The notes beneath the pieces are model-generated. The model saw nothing but the letters and a program-made list of their open reading frames with translations. It was not told where the DNA came from and made no database searches. Positions 1 to 9,974 of a DNA stretch of 64,000 bases are shown piece after piece; the stretch's first letter is position 1; each line of letters starts with the position of its first letter. The stretch comes from Nitrospirales bacterium (lineage in GTDB: Bacteria; Nitrospirota; Nitrospiria; Nitrospirales; UBA8639). The position numbers and the translations under genes were made by a program. The stretch covers positions 2,764,001-2,828,000 of the forward strand of contig JALDRJ010000002.1 of assembly GCA_031315865.1 (NCBI GenBank). Reading direction: 5' to 3'.

Positions 1-1113
1 GCCGAGGCGTTCACGCCAACGGCCACAGAGGCCAAAAAACCAGCCACCCACGAGACGGAAGCCGTCGAAACGGTGACGCCCCCTGATCTATTGGAGTTGC
101 ATGTGGGATATGGGCTTGTGCCGTTAGTGGACACGGCTCAGGGAGGAGAACTTCTCGAACGAGTCCGAGCCATTCGCCGGCAAACGGCGCAAGACTTGGG
201 ATTTGTGGTGCCTTCTGTCCACATCAGAGACAACCTCCAATTGAAACCGCATGAATACAGTATTTTGCTCAAAGGGGTACAGGTGGCGAAAGGAGAACTC
301 GTGCCCAGGCATCTACTGGCGATCAATCCCGGCTCTGCAAAAAAGGGGATTGAGGGAAAGCCTGGAAAAGATCCTTGTTTTGGCTTGCCGGCATTGTGGA
401 TCACTCCACAAGATAAGGAGCGAGCGCAGATGGATGGGTATACGGTCGTCGATGGGGCAGCGGTCATTGCCACGCATCTGACCGAAATTATCCGCGCAAG
501 TGGGCATGAAATTCTCGGTCGTCAAGAGGTCCAGAACTTGCTGGATAATCTAGCTAAGATGTATCCCAAAGTGGTCGATGACTTAATCCCAACGCAGTTA
601 TCCCTCGGCGCCGTCGTGCGAATTCTGCGAAATCTCCTGCGGGAACGGGTATCTATCCGAGATTTGAGGACGATCTTGGAATCAGTCGCTGACTACACGA
701 TTCAGACGAAAGATCCCGACCTCCTGACAGAATATGCCCGGCAAAATTTATCTAGGACGATCACGAACCAATATGCCACTCCTGAAGGACTCCTGCACGT
801 GATAAGTCTGGAGCCAATGCTAGATCGGCGTTTGGCCGAGGCGGTCAATCCTGCACAGGGCAGTTTGCCGAATATCTCGCCCTCTTTCATGAATCAGTTC
901 GTTGAATCCTTGAAGAAAGCGATAGAAAAAACAGTCGGACAGGGGTATCAGCCCATCGTGTTATGTTCTCAGACGGTTCGAAGCTATGTGTATAAGTTGA
1001 TTTCTCCCGGGCTCCAAACGTTAGCGGTCCTTTCGCCGAATGAAATTGACGGAAAGGCCAAAATTCAAGCCATAGAAGTTGTGAGGTTGCCGCATGAAGC
1101 TGAAACGGTTTGA
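1..1113 (+). CDS. flhA: Flagellar export apparatus protein FlhA, C-terminal part (5' end outside window)
   Basis: FlhA is the large inner-membrane component of the flagellar type III export gate; its cytoplasmic domain forms the nonameric ring that docks chaperone-substrate complexes. Only the cytoplasmic domain is visible. The frame is open from base 1, and the first ~24 codons (rich in Ala, Thr and Glu) look like the linker after the membrane domain. The typical cytoplasmic motifs follow: LLELHVGYGLVPLVD, then VHIRDNLQLKPHEYSI, and later the PALWI segment. A GTG at 73 is internal, not a start. The 3' end overlaps flhF by 20 nt, so the genes are co-transcribed and probably translationally coupled. 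Identity is secure; the membrane half cannot be judged. Confidence 0.96.
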   Translation, partial: AEAFTPTATEAKKPATHETEAVETVTPPDLLELHVGYGLVPLVDTAQGGELLERVRAIRRQTAQDLGFVVPSVHIRDNLQLKPHEYSILLKGVQVAKGELVPRHLLAINPGSAKKGIEGKPGKDPCFGLPALWITPQDKERAQMDGYTVVDGAAVIATHLTEIIRASGHEILGRQEVQNLLDNLAKMYPKVVDDLIPTQLSLGAVVRILRNLLRERVSIRDLRTILESVADYTIQTKDPDLLTEYARQNLSRTITNQYATPEGLLHVISLEPMLDRRLAEAVNPAQGSLPNISPSFMNQFVESLKKAIEKTVGQGYQPIVLCSQTVRSYVYKLISPGLQTLAVLSPNEIDGKAKIQAIEVVRLPHEAETV

Positions 1114-2431
1114 AGCATTGACTCTGCAGGGTGCTCTTGAGTCTGTCAAAGCCGAGTTAGGGCCGGATGCCGTGATTGTCTCCACTCGGCGGGTGAATAA
1201 AGGGGGAGGCCTCTTTGGGTTGCTCAGTCAACCCGTCGTCGAAGTGACGGCCGCGGTGGATCGTCAAACCAAAAAGAAACAGACTGAGACGACGATTCTG
1301 GAACGAATTGCTCGCTCTCATGAAGCGGCTGATCCGACCCCGGTCGAGGTTTCGTCACAGGTTGATGCGGTGTCTGAAACGCCAAGAGGTGACAGTTTTC
1401 ACGATCAACTTCGAATGGCCACGATGTTAGATCCGTTTACCGAACAATTAACCGCGGTACGAGAGGAATTGAAGCGATTGCGAGAAGAGCGCAATGATCC
1501 AGAGTCTGTCGTCAGACCGTTACGGCAGGAACTCGAAGGGCTTCGGATTATCGTGGGAGAAGCTCTGGGCGATCGTATGCGGAAACAGGTCGATGCGTTG
1601 CCGGGGAATCTGACGTCCGATTATGAGGCCCTTGTGAGTCAAGGCGTGCAGCCGCAGCTGGCTCATGAACTTCTACGGTCGGTCGTCGAGACACTAGGAA
1701 CAGCCGGCATCAAAGACCGTGTCATCGTGGAAGAAATGCTTCAAGAGCGAATTGAGCAAGCCATCTCGACATCAGGATCATTCTTGCCGACCAATGGACT
1801 GCAAAAAATCGTGATGCTGGTCGGTCCGACGGGTGTCGGAAAAACCACCACAGTGGCAAAACTTGCCAGTCTTGCGACCCAAGTGGAACGGCCTCGAAAA
1901 ACGGTATTGATCACGCTTGACACGTATCGGATCGCCGCGGTCGAACAGCTTCGTGTCTTTGCCAAAATCCTGAAGCTTCCGTTAGAAGTCGCGATGTCTC
2001 CGCGTGATCTTTGTTCGTGTATCGCCCGGCATCCAGAGGCTGAATTGATCTTAATCGATACCGCCGGAAGAAGCCCTCGAGATCGGACAGGTCAAGAAGA
2101 ACTCAAGGTGATCGCCGAACAGCAGTTAAAGATCGAGACGCATCTCGTCTTGGCCGCGCCGACCACTGAATCGGTTCTTCATGACGTCATCCAACAGTAT
2201 CGAAGCATCCCGATTCACCGGCTGTTGTTCACGAAGCTCGATGAGATCACGCATTATGGAAAATTGTTTAATTTGCTGCACTACACGGGATTACCACTTT
2301 CGTATGTCTCGATGGGACAACGGGTTCCCGAAGACTTGGAATTAGCTTCCAGTCGTCGTGTGGTGGAATTGTTGAAGGCCAATTCAGGTAATTCGATGGA
2401 TCTTACGCAATTATCAGGAGCGTCTATATGA
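1094..2431 (+). CDS. flhF: Flagellar biosynthesis GTPase FlhF (SRP-type)
   Basis: FlhF is a signal-recognition-particle family GTPase that fixes the site, usually polar, and the number of flagella. The 445 aa start MKLKRFEALTLQGAL, the usual FlhF N-terminus (recognised as the B domain). A variable charged linker of ~150 residues follows, then the NG domain with P-loop GPTGVGKTTT at about residues 244-253, LITLDTYRIAAVEQLR, the DTAGRSPRD switch and the TKLDE base-recognition motif near 380. All catalytic motifs are intact. The start lies inside the end of flhA and the stop overlaps flhG as ATGA, giving a compact flhA-flhF-flhG-fliA operon. FlhF and FlhG normally act as an antagonistic pair setting flagellar place and number. 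Confidence 0.96.
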   Translation: MKLKRFEALTLQGALESVKAELGPDAVIVSTRRVNKGGGLFGLLSQPVVEVTAAVDRQTKKKQTETTILERIARSHEAADPTPVEVSSQVDAVSETPRGDSFHDQLRMATMLDPFTEQLTAVREELKRLREERNDPESVVRPLRQELEGLRIIVGEALGDRMRKQVDALPGNLTSDYEALVSQGVQPQLAHELLRSVVETLGTAGIKDRVIVEEMLQERIEQAISTSGSFLPTNGLQKIVMLVGPTGVGKTTTVAKLASLATQVERPRKTVLITLDTYRIAAVEQLRVFAKILKLPLEVAMSPRDLCSCIARHPEAELILIDTAGRSPRDRTGQEELKVIAEQQLKIETHLVLAAPTTESVLHDVIQQYRSIPIHRLLFTKLDEITHYGKLFNLLHYTGLPLSYVSMGQRVPEDLELASSRRVVELLKANSGNSMDLTQLSGASI

Positions 2432-3369
2432 CCCCGAGACCTCATCGAGCGATGAACGCGGATTGGAAACGTCCTGCTACGCATGTCATCGACCAGGCGA
2501 GTGGCTTGCGCGCTGCGGTGCAAGCGCACAGTCCGAGAACGCAACCGGTGCAGGTTGTCGCCGTGAGCTCAGGGAAGGGCGGGGTCGGCAAAACCAATGT
2601 CGTGACCAATCTGGCGGTGGCATGCGCGAAACATGGGCGAAAGGTCCTGGTGATGGATGCCGACTTAGCGCTCGGCAATGTCGATATTCTGTTAGGGTTA
2701 GCCCCGTCGGCGACGATCGAAGATGTCTTAACCGGAGATCGAACGTTAGAGGAGGTGATTATCAAGGGGCCCGAAGGAATCAGTATTCTGCCAGCGGCAT
2801 CAGGCATACAAGAATTATCGAATTTAACCTATGAACAACAATTGCGGTTGCAAGCAGGGTTTTTGCAATTGTCGAATCCTCCGGACCTTTTGATGATTGA
2901 TTGTGCAGCAGGGATTTCTTCGAATGTTTTGTATTTTAGTCTTGTGGCGCATGATACGTTAATCGTGGTCTCACCCGAGCCGGGATCACTCACCGATGCG
3001 TATGCGCTCATCAAGATTCTTTCGACCCGCTATCACCAGCAGCATTTCCGGCTTCTGGTGAACATGGTGCGTAAGCCCAATGAAGGCAGAGAGGTCTTCC
3101 GAAAATTGAGTCTTGTCACCGACCGATTCCTGAATGTGTCCTTGGATTTTGTTGGATGGATTCCGTTTGATGATTGCGTTCCACTCGCTGTCTCTCAGCA
3201 ACGTCCTGTCCTGGTCGCCTTTCCACGGGCCATGGCCAGCCGCGCCCTGAGCCAGGTGGGTGAAAAAATCGGCAAATGGACGTATGACCGTCATCTGCGG
3301 GGGGGGTACCAACTGTTTGGTTCCATGGGCTTTGGACCGATACATGAAGAAATGGGGAAAACAGCATGA
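2428..3369 (+). CDS. flhG: MinD-like ATPase FlhG (FleN/YlxH)
   Basis: FlhG is a MinD/ParA-family ATPase that limits flagellar number by acting on FlhF and, in several bacteria, on the flagellar master regulator. The 313 aa protein has a deviant Walker A, SSGKGGVGKTN, near residue 50, the Walker A' DADLALGNVDILLG, and a Walker B region LLMIDCAAGIS. About 40 residues precede the P-loop, which leaves room for an FlhF-activating N-terminal segment. A C-terminal extension with several aromatic residues is present. ATGA overlaps on both sides (flhF and fliA) indicate translational coupling. Confidence 0.94.
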   Translation: MTPRPHRAMNADWKRPATHVIDQASGLRAAVQAHSPRTQPVQVVAVSSGKGGVGKTNVVTNLAVACAKHGRKVLVMDADLALGNVDILLGLAPSATIEDVLTGDRTLEEVIIKGPEGISILPAASGIQELSNLTYEQQLRLQAGFLQLSNPPDLLMIDCAAGISSNVLYFSLVAHDTLIVVSPEPGSLTDAYALIKILSTRYHQQHFRLLVNMVRKPNEGREVFRKLSLVTDRFLNVSLDFVGWIPFDDCVPLAVSQQRPVLVAFPRAMASRALSQVGEKIGKWTYDRHLRGGYQLFGSMGFGPIHEEMGKTA

Positions 3370-4145
3370 AACGAGCAATCGCCGAAAAAGAACCTGTGAA
3401 CACCAAACCCACGATTCCTTCCAAGATGATCTTGAAAGGCGATGAGCGGGAACAACTCATCCAGGATTTCGTGCCAGTCATCAAGTATATGGCCTTACGT
3501 TTGGTCATGCGTGTGTCGAGCGGGCTGAATGTCGAAGATTTAATCAGTGCCGGCACCGTAGGATTGCTGGACGCCATCACCAAATTCGATCCTTCCCGTG
3601 AAATTAAATTCCGAACCTATGCGGAATTCAGGATTCGAGGAGCGATGTTGGATGAAATCCGTGCGATGGATTGGGTGCCTCGATCTATGCGGGAACGGAT
3701 CGGAAAGATCCAGCATGCCGCTAACGAGTATACGAAACGGAAAGGCCGGCCGCCAACCGAGGCAGAACTGGCCAATGAATTGGGTATGGAACCAGAGGAA
3801 GTCGATGAAACGCTGTTGCAAGCCAAGGGGTCGGTCATCTTAAGCCTTGAAGATTTGGGAAGCAACGATGACGATTCTCATCCTATCCTTGATGCGTTGG
3901 CTGATCGTGATCAGCCGAACCCTTTGGAATCTCTTCTCTCAGAAGATACGAGGAAAATCTTGGCCGATGCGATCGACCATCTGCCCGAACGACAACGCCT
4001 GGTCCTCACGCTGTACTATTTTGAAGAATTAACCATGAAAGAAATCGGTGCCACCCTTAATGTGACCGAGTCACGAATCTGCCAGCTCCATGCGCAGGCG
4101 ATGATTCGGCTGAAGTCACACCTGCATAACCGTTTGTCACGATAA
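3366..4145 (+). CDS. fliA: Flagellar RNA polymerase sigma factor FliA (sigma-28)
   Basis: FliA directs late flagellar and chemotaxis transcription. The 259 aa protein has region 2 (LNVEDLISAGTVGLLDAI, then KFRTYAEFRIRGAMLDEIR), the signature WVPRSMRE, region 3 (KRKGRPPTEAELANELG) and region 4 with a helix-turn-helix (LPERQRLVLTLYYFEELTMKEIGATLNVTESRICQ, in part). The reading frame begins at the ATG that overlaps the flhG stop. Sigma-28-like promoters found elsewhere in this window (flgM, fliW, second cheA cluster) are its expected targets, and its antagonist flgM is at 54441. Identity is secure from motif order and operon position. Confidence 0.96.
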   Translation: MKRAIAEKEPVNTKPTIPSKMILKGDEREQLIQDFVPVIKYMALRLVMRVSSGLNVEDLISAGTVGLLDAITKFDPSREIKFRTYAEFRIRGAMLDEIRAMDWVPRSMRERIGKIQHAANEYTKRKGRPPTEAELANELGMEPEEVDETLLQAKGSVILSLEDLGSNDDDSHPILDALADRDQPNPLESLLSEDTRKILADAIDHLPERQRLVLTLYYFEELTMKEIGATLNVTESRICQLHAQAMIRLKSHLHNRLSR

Positions 4146-4450
4146 GCCCTTAGCCGGACATGCGTCGTTAATCTCTTCGATTCGATCTTCTGCGTTCTCT
4201 CCTGACCGTTCTTGCGTTTATTTTGTGTTGTCGCGTCTTTTCTTTTCTTCCTGAGAGCACTCGGACCCTGTCCTTCGCCCGGCATACCTGATGCCGATCA
4301 CCACCTCTAGTTTCAAGGGTGTATCACCGAAGAAGGCAATGAGACCGAACATTCTCGGCATGTTCCCCCCTGCACCCATTGAACAAAGCCGGTGTGGAAA
4401 TTCGCTCATGCTGAGAGGTGATAGCTTACCCATCGGACAAGGGACACGAG
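4146..4450. other. Intergenic gap after fliA, no gene recognised
   Basis: About 300 bases separate fliA from the next gene. No open frame here has both a ribosome-binding site and protein-like composition, and I see no hairpin followed by a T-run. A GCCGATCA at 4293 resembles a sigma-28 -10 element but has no -35 partner. The gap probably holds the end of the fliA operon and the promoter of the receiver-PP2C gene, neither of which I could place. Confidence 0.5.
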
Positions 4451-5668
4451 ATGAGCCTTCAAGATACGCCCATCGCGCAAGACGGTTCACAGGTCAATGA
4501 TGAGTCAGAGGGCGAGACGACGCTTTTACTCGTCGAAGATGAAAAAGTCGTGCGTATGGTGACGAAACGACGTCTGGAAATGCTGGGATATGTAGTTCTC
4601 GAGGCCGAAAACGGTGCTCAAGCCTTAGAGGTACTCAAGACGAGAACGGTCGATCTGATCTTGTCGGATTGGATGATGCCCGTGATGGATGGCCTTGCAC
4701 TCTGTCAGATCGTCAAGGCAGACCCCACATGGCAGACGATTTATTTCATACTCATGACGGCGTTGGAAGAGTCGTGCCAAATTGCCGAAGGCCTCATACG
4801 GGGGGCTGATGATTTTTTGCCAAAGTCAGCGAGTGAGGAGGTGATCGATGCGCGAGTCAAAGCCGGGATACGATCGTGCCGGCTCATCAGAAAACTCGAA
4901 CATTCTCATCGGGTGATCCTCCAGCAGCAGGCTGAGTTGGACGCCGAACTGCAGTCAGCTGGGAACTTCGTCCTGTCGCTGTTGCCTCTGGAGGGATCTC
5001 CCGTTCCTAACGTTCAGGTGGCATGGCAATACTTGCCTTCCTCGCGGCTTGGAGGAGACCTGTTTCAGGTTGCTCGATGGGGGACAGAACATCTTGGGTT
5101 GATGATTCTTGATATGTCAGGTCATGGGATTGGTCCCGCGCTCAGAGCCGTGTCTCTCGCCATGAGATTTCGAGACGAACATATTGTTCAGTTACACCCC
5201 ACGTATGACCCCGGAGAGATCGTGGAACGATTGAATCGAGAGAACCCGCTGACTGATCAAGGGGAGTACTTTACGATCTGGGTGGGAAGTCTGCATTTAC
5301 CTACTTTGCGTCTACGTTATACGACGGCTGGACATCCAGGCGTGATTTTGACCAGGCAAGGCAACAGCATGGATGTGTTGGGCGCGAAGACATGGCCCAT
5401 AGGTTTTGGACTAGATCAGTCCTATGACAGTCAAGAATGTCAACTGAGTCCCGGAGATAGACTGTATTTGTTCAGCGATGGTCTGTATGAGGTCACGTCA
5501 CCCGCCGGCGAACTCTGGGATCGAGAAGGTCTTGAGGCAGCCTGTCGGACAGTCCATGGAAAACCAATGAAAAAAGCACTGGAATGGGTCATCCAGCAAA
5601 GCCAGGCTTGGCAAAAACAGACCAACTTTTATGATGATGTGGCCCTGGTGGGAGTCGAAGTCATATGA
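4451..5668 (+). CDS. Response regulator with PP2C (SpoIIE/RsbU-type) phosphatase output
   Basis: A receiver domain (TLLLVEDEKVVR, phospho-acceptor D73 in LSDWMMPVMDG, conserved K in FLPKSASEE) is joined by a short coiled coil to a SpoIIE/RsbU phosphatase domain. The phosphatase motifs are intact: GGDLFQ, LDMSGHGIGPAL, TAGHPG, LFSDGLYE and a final DDVALVGVEV, which supply the metal-binding acids. Such proteins dephosphorylate STAS anti-anti-sigma factors in partner-switching systems. STAS genes at 10230 and 33683 and RsbW-like proteins at 5720 and 38747 are the plausible partners (inference). I chose ATG 4451 (405 aa); an in-frame ATG at 4418 would add 11 residues without clear homology. Confidence 0.88.
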   Translation: MSLQDTPIAQDGSQVNDESEGETTLLLVEDEKVVRMVTKRRLEMLGYVVLEAENGAQALEVLKTRTVDLILSDWMMPVMDGLALCQIVKADPTWQTIYFILMTALEESCQIAEGLIRGADDFLPKSASEEVIDARVKAGIRSCRLIRKLEHSHRVILQQQAELDAELQSAGNFVLSLLPLEGSPVPNVQVAWQYLPSSRLGGDLFQVARWGTEHLGLMILDMSGHGIGPALRAVSLAMRFRDEHIVQLHPTYDPGEIVERLNRENPLTDQGEYFTIWVGSLHLPTLRLRYTTAGHPGVILTRQGNSMDVLGAKTWPIGFGLDQSYDSQECQLSPGDRLYLFSDGLYEVTSPAGELWDREGLEAACRTVHGKPMKKALEWVIQQSQAWQKQTNFYDDVALVGVEVI

Positions 5669-5719
5669 GCCGACAACTCCTGTTTCTTCCTCCTGGCCGT
5701 TCGCAACCGGAAGAGAAAA

Positions 5720-6673
5720 ATGATGCGTCTTTTACTCGTTGATGATGATCCGGTAAACCGCCATATCTTGCGTGAATACCTGGAGGACCAGGGGTACGAT
5801 CTCGACGAGGCCGGAGATGGGCAACAGGCCTGGGATAAACTTGTCCATGAAGACGCTGCCTATTGTGTCGTTCTCCTCGATCGGATGATGCCGAAAGTCG
5901 ACGGGCTTACCATCCTCAAGCGCATGCAAGAGGACGACAGACTCAAGTTCATTCCGGTCATCATGCAAACTGCAGCCGGCGCTTCCCATGAAATACGGGA
6001 AGGAGTCGAAGCCGGAGCGTTTTACTACCTGACCAAACCGTTTGACCAGTCCATCCTGCTTGAGATCGTGGGAGCGGCGATTCGAAAGGGTCTGAATCAT
6101 CGGGAAATTCAGGATGATGTCGTACGGCAGTCCCGTTCGATTCAAAGTCTCCAGACAGGGGAATTTCGAATTCGGACTGTCGAAGAAGCCCATGATCTCG
6201 CGGTACTCATCGCCAAGGCCTGCCCTGAATCAGATAGAGTCGTCATGGGCCTCAATGACATACTGATGAACGCGGTTGAACATGGCAATCTCGGCATTAC
6301 CTACGAAGAAAAAGGGGTGCTTCAGGAAACCGGCGAATGGGAACAGGAAATTCAACGTCGTCTTGCGTTGCCTGTAAATGCAGCGAAGTTTGTGGAGGTC
6401 ACGTTCGAGCGGTTTGAGCAGGACATCTTGATTCTGATCAAAGATCAAGGCCAGGGGTTTGATTGGAAGAAATACGAACATTTCACGCCGGAATTGGCGT
6501 TGGCGAGTCATGGGCGGGGGATCGCGATGGCCAAAGCCCTGTGTTTCGACCGCTTGGAATATCATGGGGTCGGTAATGAAGTGCTGTGCGTGATTGCCGG
6601 CAATCCTGAACGAGGAGCCATTCAAAGAAAGCATGAGCCAGATGAAGTCACGACTCGGACGAATGTAAACTGA
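5720..6673 (+). CDS. Receiver-HATPase protein (RsbW-like serine kinase under two-component control)
   Basis: The N-terminal receiver (LLLVDDDPVNRHILRE, acceptor D54 in LLDRMMPKVDG, K in YLTKPFD) is followed by a linker and a Bergerat-fold ATPase domain of the anti-sigma-factor kinase type: N-box ILMNAVEHGNLGI near residue 185, G1-box IKDQGQGFDW near 245 and G2 SHGRGIAMAKAL near 270. There is no HisKA or phospho-histidine, so it should act like RsbW/SpoIIAB, phosphorylating a STAS protein or binding a sigma factor rather than being a histidine kinase. It lies ~50 bp after the PP2C regulator. A paralogue of the same layout is at 38747. Alternative start ATG 5723. Confidence 0.85.
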   Translation: MMRLLLVDDDPVNRHILREYLEDQGYDLDEAGDGQQAWDKLVHEDAAYCVVLLDRMMPKVDGLTILKRMQEDDRLKFIPVIMQTAAGASHEIREGVEAGAFYYLTKPFDQSILLEIVGAAIRKGLNHREIQDDVVRQSRSIQSLQTGEFRIRTVEEAHDLAVLIAKACPESDRVVMGLNDILMNAVEHGNLGITYEEKGVLQETGEWEQEIQRRLALPVNAAKFVEVTFERFEQDILILIKDQGQGFDWKKYEHFTPELALASHGRGIAMAKALCFDRLEYHGVGNEVLCVIAGNPERGAIQRKHEPDEVTTRTNVN

Positions 6674-6827
6674 GTCATCTCACCTGCTTGTCCATCCGCG
6701 AGCATCGTACAGCTTCAGAAGACCTTCTTGAGAAGACTTCAGGAATGTTCGCCACAGGAACATGTGAAGACGCGTAAGACCTCAGGGGATATCCGTTGAC
6801 GGCCATGTCTCGTCCCGCCATCGATGG

Positions 6828-9800
6828 TTGAATGCCATGAACGCAGATGACACTCCCTCCTTTTGGACGACCTATCAGTTGACCTTCCCTGTCGGTGTGG
6901 TCCTTGTCCTGTTCTTTGGTATTGGATTGCCACTTCTCGGTAGCGCGGTTTCCCTATTGGTCTTAGCTGAATGGCACTGGGATGATCAATCCTTTCACAT
7001 GCTCATCGAAATTCTCGGAGGGCTGTTAGCCTTACTCTTAGGGGCGCTGTTGCAACGGCAAGCACATCTCCAAGCGCCGCAGCTCTATTATTGGGTGAGT
7101 TGTGGTTTGATGGCCATGGGTATCTTGGACATTTTCCATGCCTTGGTGGAAGTGGGGAAAATTTTTGTGTGGTTTCATAGCGCCGCGACTTTTATTGGCG
7201 GTGTCTGTTTCATGATGGGAGGGTATCGACTCGCCTCCACGGATCGTCCTCTGACCTTTAAAGGTCCATTGTGGATTGGTCTGTTGTCAACGCTGGGAGG
7301 CGTGCTCTCCCTGGCACATCCAGAAATGATTCCCATGATGGTTTCGCAGGGGGAGTTCACAGGGGCGGCGCGAGGGCTCAATATCCTTGGTGGACTCGGA
7401 TTTTTCCTGACGGCCGTTCGATTTATTCAGCGCTTTCGAGCAAGCGGTGGGTTAGACGAATGGTTTTTCGCCGTCCACTGTACATTGTTCGGGTCGGCAG
7501 GGGTCTTGTTCGAACTCTCGTCCTTATGGGACGCCAGCTGGTGGTGGTGGCATTTCTTGCGATTGTTGGCGTATGGCACAGGCTTGCAATGTGTGTTTGC
7601 GATGTTGCTGCGACAAAGAGCGTCGAACGAAAAGGCGAACCTGACATCGATAGATAAAGGCCGAGAACCGGACTTTCAAGAAGCGATAAAAAAGAAAGCC
7701 ACCTATTGGTTTCCGATGATGATCGTGGGCATCGTGGTGAGCAGTCTCATCACAGGAGGACGGATGATCTACCTCATTCATGATCATTTCATGGAAAACG
7801 AAGGACGGTCTTTATCGGCCTTGGCGTCTCTCTCGAGTCAACGGCTGACCGACAATATGTTCGAGCGCAAAGGAGATATTCAACTGCTGGCACAAGCACC
7901 AGTGTTTCGCACGGCCAATGCCGACGAAATGTCTCGGTACTTGAAAAAAGTGGCTCGAACGTATCAGGCCTATCTCGCGTTAAGCTTCGTGAATGCTCAG
8001 GGTGTGGTGGTTGCCTCAAGTTCAACGGGTCTGATTCAGGAAGACTTAGCTGGAGAATCGATCGTTGAGGCCATGCGACAGACTCCCGGTTTTCACTTTG
8101 CCGATGTCGAACGAGTTCCCACATTCATGGAGCTTCAGGGCGTGGCCTTGGCCTCACCAGTTTTTCTCGTGAATGGACAGTATCACGGCATGGTGCTTGG
8201 TTACGTCGGCATTCCATATTTGCAAGGCATTGTGACCCGTAGTCTTCAAGCGTTTGTCGAGAAGAAGGAAGAAGTGGGTTCAACGTTCGAATGGCAACTC
8301 TTGAAAGAAGATGGCACCGTCATCACCGATTCCAAGCCTACCCTGGAACAAGTGGTCAATCTTCGGACTTTGGGGCTGCCTTCAGCGAATCTGATCGGGA
8401 TGAACGCGATGGGTTATGTGAAAGAACGCCATTTACGCCGGGACGTAGCCGTGATTAGCGGATATGCAGGAACTTCCGAACTCCTTGGCCTTCCTGGGAA
8501 GTACTGGGGAGTCTTGATGCGGCGAGATCAGGAGACCACCTTGGCTTCGTTAAAAGCCATAGAAGCGAAACTCGGACTGGCCGGATTGGTCGTCGTACTT
8601 CCACTCATCGGACTTATCCTTGCAAGCGTGCATCGAATGGAAAAAGCGCAAACGATCACCACCTATGCCTTGCAAATGGCCGAATCGAGTGCAACACAAA
8701 CACGACTTATCCTCGATTCGGCTGCGGAAGGTATTTATGGCCTTGATGTTCATGGTCAGATCAGTTTCGTCAATCCTTCCGCCTGTCGAATGTTGGGCTA
8801 TCACGCGACGGAATTGATCGGAAATTCCATGCATGCCATCGTGCACCATTCGAGGGCTGAGGGCGAACCCTATCCGCGCAGTGAATGCCCCATGCATTGC
8901 ACAGCGGCGGATGAGCAGACACAGCGTGGTGAAGATGAGATCTTGTGGCGCAAAGATGGGACAAGCTTTCCCATCGCCTACACGAGCACACCGATCGTGG
9001 ATGTGCATGGGCAGGCAATCGGCGCCGTGGTCACATTCCAAGATATTACAGAGCGGAAACAACATAAATTAGCCTTACAACATCACTTGGAACATTTAGA
9101 AGAGGTCGTCGCGAATCGTACGCAAGATCTCGCGAAGGCAAAAGAACGGGCGGAAGGGGCCAATCGGGCCAAGTCTGAATTTCTGGCCAATATGACGCAT
9201 GAATTGCGAACCCCGATGCATGCGATCTTGAGCTTCGCGTCTTTGGCGATTTCACGGTTCGATCGCTCGCCTCGCGAGAAACTCCTGTCTTATGTGACTC
9301 AGATTCAACAGAGCGGCACGAGACTACTCGGTTTGGTGAACGACCTTTTGGACCTGTCAAGGCTCGAGGCTGGAAAAATGCCGCTTCAATTGGAGGACAT
9401 CGACTTGAAAGAGCTGGTGTTTTCGATGAAAGCGCAAATCAACGCATTGATTCAAGAAAAGGAAATCAAGATCTCATACGAACATGAGACGGATGAAACC
9501 TCAATCGTCGGAGACAGGCAACGTTTAAATCAAGTCTTATGGAATCTTGTCTCGAATGCGGCCAAATTTTCCCCAGTCAGAAGTCGTATCCTGATCGGTA
9601 TTCGTGAAGTGCATGTCAAGGGTACCCCAGGACTCTCAGAGTCAAGGCCGGTTCCAGGCCTCAAGGTGACCGTGCGTGATGCCGGCCCAGGAATACCCGA
9701 AGAAGAGCTGATGCGAATTTTCGAAAAATTTGAGCAAAGCAGCCTGACGAATACCGGGGCGGGAGGAACAGGGCTCGGGTTGGCCATTTGCCGTGAAATC

Positions 9801-9935
9801 GTAGAACTTCATGGTGGAATGATCTGGGCCGAAAACCATCCAGAGCAAGGCGCGATGTTTCATTTTGCGATTCCGCGAAAAGAAAGGAAAATGAACGACC
9901 AGGAACAGGTGACGGCACATGCCATAAAGGCGTGA
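6828..9935 (+). CDS. Membrane sensor histidine kinase (MASE3-like, Cache, PAS, HisKA, HATPase)
   Basis: This 1035 aa kinase starts with about seven hydrophobic helices (residues ~12-260) containing HMLIEILGGLLALLLGA and GILDIFHALVEVGK, features of the MASE3 membrane sensor. Another helix near 290-310 leads to a large extracytoplasmic segment (~315-575) of probable Cache fold, then a helix at ~583-603 (LAGLVVVLPLIGLILASV). The cytoplasmic part has a PAS domain (~620-745), a coiled coil, HisKA with H791 in NMTHELRTPMHAIL, and HATPase with N-box LWNLVSNAAKFS and GTGLGLAICREIVELHGG. No receiver is fused. It may feed the receiver proteins just upstream (inference from position). ATG 6837 is an alternative start. 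Confidence 0.85.
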   Translation: MNAMNADDTPSFWTTYQLTFPVGVVLVLFFGIGLPLLGSAVSLLVLAEWHWDDQSFHMLIEILGGLLALLLGALLQRQAHLQAPQLYYWVSCGLMAMGILDIFHALVEVGKIFVWFHSAATFIGGVCFMMGGYRLASTDRPLTFKGPLWIGLLSTLGGVLSLAHPEMIPMMVSQGEFTGAARGLNILGGLGFFLTAVRFIQRFRASGGLDEWFFAVHCTLFGSAGVLFELSSLWDASWWWWHFLRLLAYGTGLQCVFAMLLRQRASNEKANLTSIDKGREPDFQEAIKKKATYWFPMMIVGIVVSSLITGGRMIYLIHDHFMENEGRSLSALASLSSQRLTDNMFERKGDIQLLAQAPVFRTANADEMSRYLKKVARTYQAYLALSFVNAQGVVVASSSTGLIQEDLAGESIVEAMRQTPGFHFADVERVPTFMELQGVALASPVFLVNGQYHGMVLGYVGIPYLQGIVTRSLQAFVEKKEEVGSTFEWQLLKEDGTVITDSKPTLEQVVNLRTLGLPSANLIGMNAMGYVKERHLRRDVAVISGYAGTSELLGLPGKYWGVLMRRDQETTLASLKAIEAKLGLAGLVVVLPLIGLILASVHRMEKAQTITTYALQMAESSATQTRLILDSAAEGIYGLDVHGQISFVNPSACRMLGYHATELIGNSMHAIVHHSRAEGEPYPRSECPMHCTAADEQTQRGEDEILWRKDGTSFPIAYTSTPIVDVHGQAIGAVVTFQDITERKQHKLALQHHLEHLEEVVANRTQDLAKAKERAEGANRAKSEFLANMTHELRTPMHAILSFASLAISRFDRSPREKLLSYVTQIQQSGTRLLGLVNDLLDLSRLEAGKMPLQLEDIDLKELVFSMKAQINALIQEKEIKISYEHETDETSIVGDRQRLNQVLWNLVSNAAKFSPVRSRILIGIREVHVKGTPGLSESRPVPGLKVTVRDAGPGIPEEELMRIFEKFEQSSLTNTGAGGTGLGLAICREIVELHGGMIWAENHPEQGAMFHFAIPRKERKMNDQEQVTAHAIKA

Positions 9936-9974
9936 TGTTTTCTGATATTGCTGAGAATCTCTTGAGGAAAACTC